From NCBI RefSeq assembly GCF_015832195.1, contig NC_052017.1:78369801-78433800 (forward strand): 64,000 bases of DNA, in the 5' to 3' direction. The DNA is from Motacilla alba alba (taxonomy: Eukaryota > Chordata > Aves > Passeriformes > Motacillidae). Shown piece after piece: positions 37,601-50,061 of the stretch (positions within the stretch are counted from its first letter, which is position 1; each line of letters opens with the position of its first letter). A model generated the notes under the pieces. That model ran no database searches, had not been told where the DNA came from, and worked only from the letters and a program-made list of their open reading frames with translations. A program made the position numbers and the translations under genes.

Positions 37601-40600
37601 GCTGATTGCTCCTAAAGTCTACTTTATCTTTGAACATGGAAAGGAAAGTACGACATGACCATTTCATTGTGCATGGAGACATTATTTGTTGCTGCTCAGT
37701 TTCCACAACCTATTCCAACAGTCCAAGTCTACAGACCAGCTTTCTGCACTTACCACTGAGCACCTAGAAATACATTTCCTAAATGTATTTCTCATTGTTA
37801 TATTCTTATTTGCTCACCCAGAAACAAGCTTGCGCTTAAAACAGGGAACAATTAGAGGAAATGGTGAATCATCCCAGAAAACCCCATGTATTTATCACAC
37901 TATTAACCTTCCTGTTAAAAATCCAGGTGATTGCAGCAAGTTGTTAAACAGACGTAGATAGATTGGCAATACTGGCCACAGACTGGCATAGTTAAATGCC
38001 AACAGTATTACAGGCCAATAAATCAATCTCTGAAAAAAGTGACAGAGGAAACACTAGCATTGTAAACATACAAAGAAGATCTAAAAATTCTTTTATTGAC
38101 CCATTAAATCATAGCAATGCTTTCAACAATTAAATTTTGAGCTAACCAGTCATCTAGTTCAAAACTGTAAGGTTGTAATAAAACATTATAAACTGCTCTA
38201 GGATTACTTACTCCTGTCAATGGAAACCCAACAGTTCAGCCACTTGCATCCACTTCCCTTTAGTAATCTTCTGCCAAAGGTTAACAGAGAGAACGACAGC
38301 TCTCTGTAATTTTAAACACTCTATCCAAGAAAACTGGCCAATCCTGGAGATGCGTGTATGAAATGTTGTTTGTGCCCTTTTTACATATTTAAGTATAACA
38401 AGCCAAAAATCCAACAGATACAGTCATAGCCTGTTAGGGGAATTGTAGTGAATTTTCAGACAAATAAGGCATTCTACTTGGGAGGCTGAGAAATACAATA
38501 AGCATAATGGATGGTTAGATGAAAAGTGCTATGCTTGCAAACTACAGCCCACAATAAATCATCTTTCCAGGAACACATCTATCTTCCCTGACTGGAAGCA
38601 AAGTAAAACAGCTTCTAAAAGGGATTTTGCCAAATAGGTGAAACTACTTTCTTCTTTAAATAAAGACAACTAAAGTCAGATGCTGAACTCAGCATTTGTT
38701 TTGGTTCTGACCACAGTGACTTCTACTACTCCTATATGTAAAACAGCAATAGTAGCCCAAGAGGGATCAGTTGTGATACTGCCATTCCTAATTAATCACA
38801 TGGTATTAAACAGTGCAGGTATCACAAAAACCATAATTTCACAAATGTTTCTGCATGTTACAGCATTTTTAGCTCTTATGATTGTGATAGGTTTAGCTGC
38901 ACTTGATTCAAGTGGTTTGACTTCTCTCCAAGACAGAAGAGGAACTTCAGTCTTCCAAATAATGCAATTCAGTGTTGGGAAAATCCTTCTGTATTGCAGG
39001 TGAGCAAATACCCAAACTAATTTATATCTGCCAGGCTTGATTATCAGAGAGAACACATGGTAGCAGACTTTAGGTGGTAAAACCCTTCAAAACACCACCC
39101 TTTAACAATTACTTAGATCAATTTTTGGAAGTCATTTAAGTGATACTACTACAGTTCTGAACATTACAAAAATGTAACGTTTTGCATTACGTTTTAATGT
39201 AACGAAACGTTTCCTTTCACTACTCAACTTTTTTCATCCTCTCGAGATCATTTTAGCATAAAACTTCTCAGTATAGTTTTTTTAAAGGAAGCTTTTTCCA
39301 TCACAGGGCAATCCCTACAATGTAGACGCTGACCCAAAGCAAAGGAAAGGATCTCACCTCCCTTATTCCAGTGGCTCTGTTGGAGGTGTTTTTACACTGT
39401 AAACTGCCAGTTAAACAGAGGTAGTCACCAGTATCTGCATTCTGTTTACCTGATTTGACAAACTGATCCATTTCAAGTCTATGGAAGTGTAATGACAAGC
39501 CAACAGATTACACTATCCTCACCTATAATGCTCATATGATGGGGGACTAAGCAGTTTAGTTGCATTCCTTGAGAACTGACAGCTAACTACTGGGTCAGCT
39601 CTGCACAACAATCCTGCCTGTAAAAAACAGTATCTTCATTTAATGATTAACTTTCTTGTTAAGCACCTCCAACTTCTGTATACGTGAAACCTTCTATTTC
39701 AGCAGAAAAGTTTCCACTATCTAGCTTTTCTCTTCATCACTTGCAACTAACCTCATTTCATTTCCTTTCCATTAAAATGACAATGATTCACATTAGGAAG
39801 GTCAGTCCACCAAGTCAGTCACTAACATTTATTTGATTTATTTTTTAAAAAAATCAATTTCATCTGCCATTAAAATGCATCTCTTTCTGCAGAAGTTATA
39901 TAACTGGAAATATGATTTCTGTCCAGCTAATATCTTTTCAAACAGCAATATCAGACCTGACTTAATAATATGTTGATAATAACTCATTTTCTAAAACTGG
40001 TTTGTCAACTCTAAGACTGCAATAAATGCTGACTTTGTTCCTCACATTAAATGTTTCTAGCACCCTGAAGCTTAAGCTTTGGTTAACTGCATTTAGATAT
40101 TATATGATTCTGTAAATACACACATTATTTAGCCATCACAAATATTTTAATTGGGTTGAAATAGCCATTTCATTTCTACCCCATTGAGGTGACATATATT
40201 TAACATTGAAAATTAACATCAGCCACCAGAACATGCTTTAAAGTAATGCTGTAGAACTAAAAAATGCCAAGTGATAATGGCAGCACTTTTTGTAATATTG
40301 CAGTTGAATCTCTCAATAATCTCTCTGCTTTAAAGCTTCCTTTGTTTAATGTTTGAACTATTTTTATCATAAGTTTCAGATCAAACTGCAATGACAGATT
40401 GTCTCTGGATGTGTTTCAGGGAAATTAGCAAAGATTTGTTTGTTTGTTTTAAACAGATATGGAGATAAACTAACAGGAATGTCTTAAAGTTGGCTACCTT
40501 TGGCAGGAACAGAGGTGTAGTATAATAACAATTTATGACTTCTCCTCTTCTCCACCCTGCACCCAAAAAAAACCCCTATTGGCAAAAGGTATGCTTTGTA

Positions 40601-43600
40601 ACAGAGATGACGTTAAACATAAATTTCTGTGTGAAACTCCTACTCAGAGAAAATGAATTCATGACTAGAGGTAAAAATTACATTAACCAAGTTCTTTAAA
40701 GCCTTGAAAAACGTACCACACAGAACACTTAAAATGAACTTTGAGAGACTAATTTTGGAGTGTGAAATGCCAACCAAAACATTCAATCTAACATTCAGCC
40801 CTGCGTGCCTGATCAGTATGTATCAATAATGCTTCACAATTCTGTGTAGACTTTGAAAGTTCTACATAATTCTTTTCCAGTTTTTCAAAGAAAATGTCTC
40901 AAACATGTAAAATTCTCTGCAAGCATATCTAGAAATGTTCCACTACACTGAACCAAATCTCAGGTTAAATTAAAAAAACTTTGAAGATAAAATGCCTTTG
41001 GTATTCCTCCACCTTATCAAATATTAGCTCATGTTCAAGATGTAATATTCACCAAGTAAAGACCTGATTTTGTTTAGGGTTTTTGTTTATTTGTTTGGCT
41101 TGTGGGGGGAGAGGATGTGAGATTTAAGCAGAGAACAAGAATCTATAGTATTTTTTGCTGTGTTTTTATGGCAGTAAAATACTGAAATTTTGTGTACTCT
41201 TGGAATAATTTCCTAACCTTTACAAAGGGATCCCTAATTTCCAAGCACACACTCTTCTCTGAACTATCTACTTTAAGGAACTTATAAAGTCATCCAGAAT
41301 GGGGTTGACTTAACAACTATGTAGACTCATTCCACACTCACCAATTAAGCACAAAGTACAGCCTGTAATGTAAATGCAGTTCTGGTGGTATCAGGTACAT
41401 CAAGAGCCAAGAGGTCAGTTCAGCCTCTATGTGCAGCTCAGCTCTCAGCTGTGCCAGTTGCACCATTTTATTAAATTATGCATGTACTGTAAGCAATCCT
41501 AAGGAGAACAAATCTTTTTAGACAGGCTAACAGCAATGCAATCAGACTGACAAGAGCTGAAAGATGCTTGCATTTTTTTCTGATATGTTGGAGCACCCAG
41601 CTCATGCCACTGCATCAATAGAAAAGGTTATCCACTTAAAAAAGGACTTCACAGATCTCCAAAAGAATTGTCACTGATTGCACTGGTTGATTTGGTTCTT
41701 AACGCCCACTTATCAATTAATAAATTGGGGGGGGTTTAGCCCATACCCACACTTTGTGGCATCCAAAACTGCTTAAGGTAAACAGAGGTTTGAAAAAAAT
41801 ATTTTAACTCCTGAAAGAGAGATATCAACTCCATATCCCAGCTTTCACCAGTCAACTGAGAGGCTCAAACCTGATCAAAAGCAATCCACAAAGCTATTTC
41901 AACGTGACAAATTCTTACACAAAGATACAAAAACAAACTCCATTTCAAATGGTTCACATGAGAAACAGGACACAAAGAGAAATCAAACACCTTTGAGCTG
42001 CACCCAAATATAATCCACCCCCAACAGTTTCTATTTTAATTATTAGCAATTTTTCTTCCTTGGCTTACCAACCATTGTATTGCAACTGAAAAACTTCTGA
42101 AATACCACTGAACAAAAGAAAAAAAAATACTATACTACACCTCCAGGAATATTAATTTATAAAGTCTGGAAGATTTGTAAAACAAAGGCAATAGTGAATC
42201 TGCATTTTTATTCATCTCTAGCCAAAATACACCTTTCCAGACTGCTATAAGCCATCAAGATAATCATTAGATAACCTACATAAAATCCCAGCTGAATTAA
42301 ATAGCCAACAATTCCTTTTAAGACAATGGATTTCACGCAAAATTCACTGATGTTTGCAAAAATGAAAAGGCGCCTGGTTACAGGACACACTAAAACCTGT
42401 TTGAAACACAAATCCATTAAGACTGAAGTTATGGATTATGAACAGGTGGAAAGCATACTTATAAACTTAGGATTTTGCCCCTCTTGTCTGTATCTGTCAT
42501 TCCTTCTTATACATTCATACACTCAATTGATAAACAGCATTGCTTTACAAACTTCATTCCAAATTATTCTATTTTAACCCCACTAAGAATTTTGTTTACC
42601 ATTAACAGCACATATAGAACATAGAGGAAGAGGGTGCATACGTTTACTGTTTGTGTGAGAGACCTTAGAGCCCAGAAACATAGTAGTGACATAGGCCAGA
42701 GAAATCCAGTAAAAAACAGTAAAATTAAAAAGAAATAAATATAAACCACCCAGATTTCTGCCAGGGAAAGAGTTGGGATTTGGATATTTACCTTCTCTTT
42801 ATTCAAAAGTTTGTCTATAATACAAGCCAAAAAGCATAGGAAAGGACTTAATTTTTCCAGAACTGGCCAGTTACCTACTTGACAATGTTACTACTGACTA
42901 TTCCAGAGTTCCAACATCTCAACAGCAGCTTTGTCACATATGCACCCATCAGCCAGCAGGAGCAGCAAGCTTAAGGTTAATCTTGCAAACACAAACGCAC
43001 TGGACACAGTGAAGCCCAATCAGAGACTTCAGTCCTTTCCTTCTGTTAAGGTTTGATATGTCTTTCACACTTGAATACATTCTGAACTGTTAGCATCTTC
43101 TATGGCTTTAGCTTATACAGCAACTGTATAATAGCAGCGGCTGCTGTTTAGTTCATCCTGTTTCACTTTAAAACATTTTTGTTTAGACTTAAAGGATCAT
43201 AAGAACTTCTTTTTATTGTTCCTCTCGTGATACAGTCAAATGAGAGTTTGCCTCTAACTAAGCTATGTAGACATACAGAGATTCAATCTGCTAAAGCTAG
43301 GCTGAAAGAAGTAAAACAAGGCCTGCCCTACCAAACTATACACAGGCACTGAAGTCATCAAGGAAGCACCCAAACAATTAAGATCTGGTTTCCTCAGAAG
43401 CCTTCCTTATTAATTGTCAACCCACTGTGACATTGCACCCTTAAGTGGATGGGAGCATCTAAGATTCATATATATTAGTGGTTGAAACAAAGGCAAAAGT
43501 CAGAAGGGCCACAGAAACATTTTTTTTTCTCCCCACCCTGGAGATAAATTTCTTGCTTTCTACACAAATTAGTTATCATCACAGTACATTCTTTTAGATC

Positions 43601-46600
43601 TTTCTGGAAATGGGTTGAAGGGCTTTGGGGATGGTCTTGGGTAGTCTTGATCCCTCCTTACAGTCCATGCCCCCTTCTCAGCCTTATTCCTGTGCCTGTA
43701 CTGCACTGTGTGCTGTGCTTCTCTCCTGAAGCTAGAACAAGGACGTTTGTCCTGGAAAAGTGCTGCCCCACCTCCATGTGGCCCTCTTCTCCAACCACAC
43801 CGTGTTCTTTCTCAACAATCCTTGCTTGGCTCCACAGCTACCTGGCTGTTGATGTTGATTTGTATTAATACACACTAGATACTTACCTTCTAAGGCTTCT
43901 ACAACTGCCTAGAGAGACACATTTCTACTATCTGTCTCTGAAGAGACAAATTCCTACTACTGCCAGACAATTTAAAACACTCACAACATTGGTTCCTGTG
44001 GCTTTCACCAAGTTCTCACAGCAATCCTAGATCATTTTATGTGTTGAAGAAAGTTGAGTTACTGTTAACAGAATCAGAGTTCCTTTCATAGTAACAGGAT
44101 CAAATCTAATGTTGACATAAGTTTCCAAACACAACCAGAATCCTGGAAAATTTTATTTAGGCAGCTGATACACATATGCCACCTGATAAACAACACCTGA
44201 AATTGCCAACCCAGCATACCTTGGTGCAGAAGCTAAACACCACAAGCCACATATTGGTTCAACTTTTCTTCTTCCTTCCCTACCCACACAATTTGTGTAC
44301 ATGGAGCAAATCTTGACATCCAGACTACGATTTTTTCAGTTTTCCCTACCACTGCATAAGAATTCAAGAAGTTCAAAGCCAAAATGTCAACAATTCCATG
44401 AAGACTATTCTCATTTTGAGGAACTTAAAGAGGCCATGAACTGGAGGTATAACAAATGGGTAGGGAAAACAAGAAATACTCCTTAGCCCCCCTCCTCACC
44501 TCTCCCCACATCCAAATTTCCATTGTCTTGAATAATAAATATTTAATTATCGGCAGGAATCATCTTCTGTCTAACCAGTGTGATTACTAAAAAAAGCTAT
44601 TAACAATTTTTCTTTGATATACAGCCTAAGAAAGCTTAGTCATTTAAAGTGATGTTTAAACTGGTTTCAACATAAAATGAAATGAGGAAGACATGAAAAT
44701 ATCTTATCAGAGGGAATAAGACTGTCCCAGCTCTCCTTTTTATTAATAAGAACTAGGGTACAGTTCTGGGTCACGAAGTACAGCACCAAAGTCTTCTCCT
44801 TTTCTAATTCTGAATTGAAAATAAGGCTTCACAGCCAAAAGAACTGTCCATGAACCATACTCTGGATAGGACACAGAGCCAAAACTTTGTCTATTTCTCT
44901 CCCATAGCATTTAGCAACATGGAAGCTACAAACTGCACCAGCCCAGAGCACAGGAAAATGAAGAAGGCCAGCACTTGGACAAGATGCACATCCAAAACTG
45001 CACACAGTGGTAGCTATGCTGGTAGCAGCTGGCAGTGGTAGTATTAGTTATGCTTCTCCTTTAGTACAAAACATGAAAAACAAAACTGTTTTCCACTTCC
45101 ACTTCAGCCGGGCAGAAATACAAAATTTGAGCTAAATTTCACAATTAAGCTTAACTGAAATCACTTTTTTGTTTCACTGGCTTGAGTAGCTTCCATATTA
45201 GTTTTCATCTGAAACTCTTTAGTCTGCTTAGACTGCATTTACAAGTGGGCTTTCTCAAGTAAAAGAGAAATGTTTTTCTTACTTTTCCATACTTTTTTGA
45301 ATAACAACCTAATTTCAAAAAACCCTGAAATCTCTTCGGAAAAGAAAAATTTCCTAGAAAAAAAAGCCTTGGTTTTCTTCTTTAAGTTAAAGAAACAGAG
45401 CCTCAGCCTCAGACAACACCCAACTTACTGGAGATACATTGTATAGGGAAAAAATTTCTCTGCTATTACCTGTCCCTGCAGACATATTTTCTAACTCATA
45501 ATATTACTCAGATCTTCTTCTTCTTTGCAGAATGTTGGCAGAATTTCAAAAGTGAGTCAGCCTCTTAAAATACATCTTGCATCACGGTAGGGATACCGTT
45601 CAAGAGTCCACTTAAAATTTACATGGAACATTCCTTATAAAATCTATTTCCAGAAAGTTAATGACCTTTGAGAGCAAAACAAGTAGAAGTGTCACAACTA
45701 CTGGTTCTCAAGGAGCTCCTAAGCACCAGCTAAAGAGGTGCAACAATCCAGTCATCAATGAGCAATTAAACATGCCATTTTGAACATCATAAGTGACTTT
45801 TTGGAAACCATTTTTTGCAAGATGCCTCTTCACTGGGTACCTGACCAGCCATATCCCTGCCAATTGCATGTTACATATTACTTCCCCTCGACCTGATGAT
45901 AGTGAACTGTCAGATGCCCCAGTGTTACTTTCCATGTCTCAGTCTTGTCCTCTCGTGTTACTTTCACCATATTCAGCCCACTGACAAACAAACCCACGTG
46001 TTTCCATGTTGCTTCATCCCTTTAAGTACCTCCACTCATTAGTTACTGAAAATAGAAAGAATATGCTAACAGAGAAAGTGTAAAAACCACTAATAAAAGC
46101 CCTATCACTGCTGAAGGAACAAAATGGGAACAACACTTGGACGCCAATGGTGCAGAAAGAAATTAAAGCCAGTTGTCACTGTTAAAGCCACTGGAGACAT
46201 CAATTATCAAGGAATCTTATCTAAATGCATCATTTGATAGAGTAATGGATTGTGTGTTTAGCTGAACTTATTCTGAAGGATCTCACCCTAACAAGCATGG
46301 CTTACAAAGACTTTTACAGCAATAAGAAATTTGTTCCACTCAACGGTGCTCCAGTCCCACAGTCTCTACTCCCCTCAATGCTCAGACAAGCTAAGCTTTC
46401 CACACAATTAAACAATTCTGTTTTCACTACATAAGCAGAACGAAAGCACCCAAACGAAGCAAATGTTCTAGCTTCAGCTCTTCTATCTACAGAGGAACTA
46501 AGAGCATCTGTGGGCATTTTGCAGCAGTCAGTCAAGACTGAATCAGAAATACCTTCTGCATGCCACAGATAGTTTTGTTCAAGGGCTGCAGCAATGCTTC

Positions 46601-49177
46601 CAGAGGGCATCTCAACTATTATCAAGTCACAGTACAGTCATCAACACAGTATGGCATTTTCAGATGTCCAGCCATCTCCACCCAAAATGAGATTCAACTG
46701 AAATACACGGATATCTTAGAAGCCTGTGCAAGGTAAAATGCTTGGCTGCTCACATAGCCCTCTAGACCAGGAAGCCAAGCTTCCACATAAGCCTCACCAT
46801 GAGACTTTTCCTCCGCTTAAACAGAGTGAAGATGCAGACTGTGGCTGATGGATCCCTAAGCTGATCCAAAGGGCCCATGTTCCCAGTGGCTCATTGCTGC
46901 CCCTACACTGCTCCCACTGTTGTGCCAACAGAAGCATTTGTGCAGCTGCATGATGAAAAGCAGCAGGGAACTGATCCAGCCAAAGAGTAATCTGCTGAAA
47001 AGATGGGGGTGTGGGGGGAAGGTCTTATACTGACTCAGTTTTGTTCAAATCCAGCATGCAGAGGAACAAGCATGAGTGGCCAGGAAGCTGAATCTGGCAC
47101 TGTTTCTGAATTGCAAACTGAATTACAGCCTAAGGTGAAGATCCTTTTTATCCTCTTTCTCAGCAGGCTCTTTCTGCTGAGTGCCAAATCAGCTTTAAGA
47201 CTTCTTGCCACCCTAAATTAGGAGAGCTGGTTTAGTTGGGGCTACACTCTTGTCTCCTATGCTAAGCAAATCCTTCCAACAGCTTTCCTGCCAGAGTCAC
47301 AAAAGAAGGCTTTTGGAATGCTTTTCCCTGCAGGTGACTTCAGCTAGGATGCTTAACAATAATATAAAAACAATGCTTAAAATTCACTTACAGCTCACCC
47401 TGGCAAATGACTGCAAGTATTCAACTTGTGATAGTTATAACTTAATTTTTGGAACTATGTACTGCTGGTACAAATATATAATAATTACTAATCAGCAGAA
47501 ACCTTTATAATTTTCATTTCAGCCATTGGTTCCTCAAGTAGCAATGAAAAATTGAGAAGATTCTTTTTATTCTTGCAAGACTGAAAAAAGTGCTATGAAA
47601 GATCAGAGTAGATGACCAGAAGCTAGGGAAACTGATTACAGAAACACTATCTAGATGCAGCCCACCCAAGAGCCAAGCAGCATACAACTTTAGAACACCA
47701 CCATTAATACCGGGAAGTACCGGAAAGATTTGACAATAAGTTTTCAATGCATTGTAAGAAACTTAATACAACAAAGTGGAATGAAGAATCTTTCAAGACC
47801 TATGGAAAGAGCAGAAAAGGCATAAAATCAAGGGCCACATGCTTTCCCTATTTTTTTTTTCCAGAATTACACCAAGGCTGCATATCACAAGGCCATACCC
47901 TGTGCAGTCCCCCTGGAGCACCTCAGAGCCTTCACACCAGCTTGCCATTAGCAGATCCTTACAGTCCTTTTACCCTGTGCCACAATGTGGCCACCCAGTG
48001 CTGAATGCTTTGTCACACTGAGAGCAGAGGCACAGCAGAAGCTGTCCCCCTCAAGATGGAAAGAAAGCCAGGAGTAAGTGAAGGGAGAAGAATGCAGCAC
48101 CAGATGATGGTTCCCCTCTGTGACCTGTGCAGCACCAGGAAGACAATCAGCAGCAGCCAGGGCAAGGGCTGCAGGTCCATCCCGGCAAGTGCAATGGAAG
48201 CAGTGGCAGGGCAGGTGAAATACCTGAGGAGAGGCAGAAGAGGTCAAGCATGAAGGGGGTACACAGAAACTGAAGGTGTTGGGGTGAGAGCAGATGGCAA
48301 GTGTTGAGCCAGGCCTTGACAGAACTCTTGTTGCTCAGCAATATCTTGTATGATGCCAGAGGGAGATAGGTTGTAAAGTGGTGATCGTTTGGGGTATTTC
48401 TGATTGTGGTTTGTTTCTGCCACATATTTTAAGCTAGCCTTAGGCTCATAAACTAGTATTTTCAGTATTCGACAGGCACTACCATATTTCTCCTGTTTGT
48501 ATTTACAAGTTACTGTGCAAGATAATACTTAACCTCAGACTTGTATTCTTCTGCTTCACATGTACAATTTCTTATTTCAGAAGGGCTGAGTAGAAACATT
48601 TCAGAATATCTTCTTATTTACATCAAAACTAAAATTCCTTACACACCTTATAATAAGTCTGTGAGAAGACCTCCCCACTGAAGGAAAGGACATATCTTGG
48701 TGCAACAGTAAAAAATACTTTTATGCAACAATATGAGCTTCATACCAGGCTTGTTCTACTAATAAAGCACCACTTTCTTCTTCAGACTAAAATAATCTTA
48801 ATGTAGAAAAAGCTATCAGCTTTTTACAATCAACCAATTCTAAAAATACTCTTTGTGTAACATATTCAGATTTTCCTTCCATTACAATAAATTATAGTTC
48901 TGGTCTTAATTTAATTCACAAATTTCCATTTCAGTTGTGTATTCTAGGAACATAATGTAAAGCCAGAAATTCAAGTGACAATGGTTGTCTCTTTGGGGTT
49001 TCATTTATGAGAAATATAAAACTTAACTTGTGCTTATTTCTGCTGCAGTTTCATCATTCTACAAGGAATGAGACAGCCCTATACTACAATTCAATAACTC
49101 ATTTTGTCCTTGCAAGTGTATCTATTTAAACAAAAGCTTTCTTTGTAAGAATTTCAGTGTCCTGACCTGTACAACAC
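37601..49177 (-). other. TRIO: TRIO intron 1, middle stretch
   Basis: This is about 11.6 kb of AT-rich intron. The longest open frame (38680-39003, 107 codons, plus) has hydrophobic runs but no recognisable family. GC-richer patches at about 43640-43860, 46780-47220 and 47860-48280 match no repeat or exon that I can name. A cluster of AATGTAACG-type motifs lies at 39171-39210. Confidence 0.75.
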
Positions 49178-49260
49178 AAAAAAAAAAAAAAAACCAAGAA
49201 AAAAAAAAGAAAAAATAAGAAAAAAAAAAAAAAAACACAACAATCCAAACCCAAAACCAC
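49178..49260. repeat. A-rich low-complexity tract
   Basis: An A16 run is followed by interrupted A-runs (with G or T) and then an A/C-rich tail (CACAACAATCCAAACCCAAA). The order, homopolymer A first and then A/C, recurs at 53224-53294 and 54206-54279. Confidence 0.92.
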
Positions 49261-49984
49261 CTAATTTGTCATAGTAAAAAATCACTATCCAGATTCAATG
49301 ATAACACCAGGAACAGAAATTTTAAAACACATCCAAACAGCAGGGAATAAGGAGGAAGCGCTCCTACAAACACCTTCAGCTGAAACCCTTCAAGTTCCCC
49401 TACAAGAACAGCAATACGAACAGTAATGCATTGAAATGACAAACTCAGGCAGCTTCTTTCAGGTAGCGTGCTTTGAGGAGTCTGTTCTAAGGGTACTCAG
49501 CAAGCAAACCAAGCAAATCACTCTGTTGTATGCTCCAAACAGCTAAAAGGGTGATATAAAGTCACCTTATCCTAGCAAGGAAGAACTGATACATGGCTAA
49601 CTACTTCTTACAGTTTTCTGTAATCAAGTCATTTAAGAGGGGAAGGCTTCTCAAAGCCCCAAAATATAAAAAATTCTCTCAATCACACTGCCAAATCCTT
49701 AGCTCCACTTGAACAAGGAAGGCTGCTAGTCAATCTAAAGCACATCCAATTAGCCAAACCATCTACAACATGAAGACAATGCACCTGCTTCCTACACACC
49801 TTTAAAACTAAAAAATGAAACCCTTTTTCCTCTTCCAAGGATCTGCCACCCTTTTAAAAGAATAGATGCTAAAAAATTAACCTTTTTACCCATTTGCTTG
49901 CACTTTTTCTGCTCTAATTGTCACTGAGCCACTGAAAACTACTCCCCACATGCTAGTACTGCAGTAATTTCTAAACTAGATAAG

Positions 49985-50061
49985 AGCCCAGCTGCATTTT
50001 TTACTCCAAATACTCCCCTTTAGCCCAGCTGCATTTTTTACTCCAAATACTCCCCTTTAGC
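49985..50061. repeat. Perfect 37-bp tandem duplication
   Basis: A 37-base unit starting AGCCCAGCTGCATTTTTTAC and ending ATACTCCCCTTT is present twice head to tail (49985-50021 and 50022-50058). The copies have no difference, and the third copy breaks off after three bases. Identity between copies points to a recent slippage or repair event. Confidence 0.97.

Noticed and set aside
38680..39003. 107-codon plus-strand frame with hydrophobic segments as a membrane protein gene
   Set aside because: No recognisable family, no exon structure, AT-rich intronic composition; hydrophobic runs are expected from T-rich codons.
46780..48280. GC-richer stretch as an endogenous retroviral LTR or a pseudogene
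   Set aside because: I could not find matching ends, a primer-binding site or any recognisable protein fragment; left as unassigned intron.
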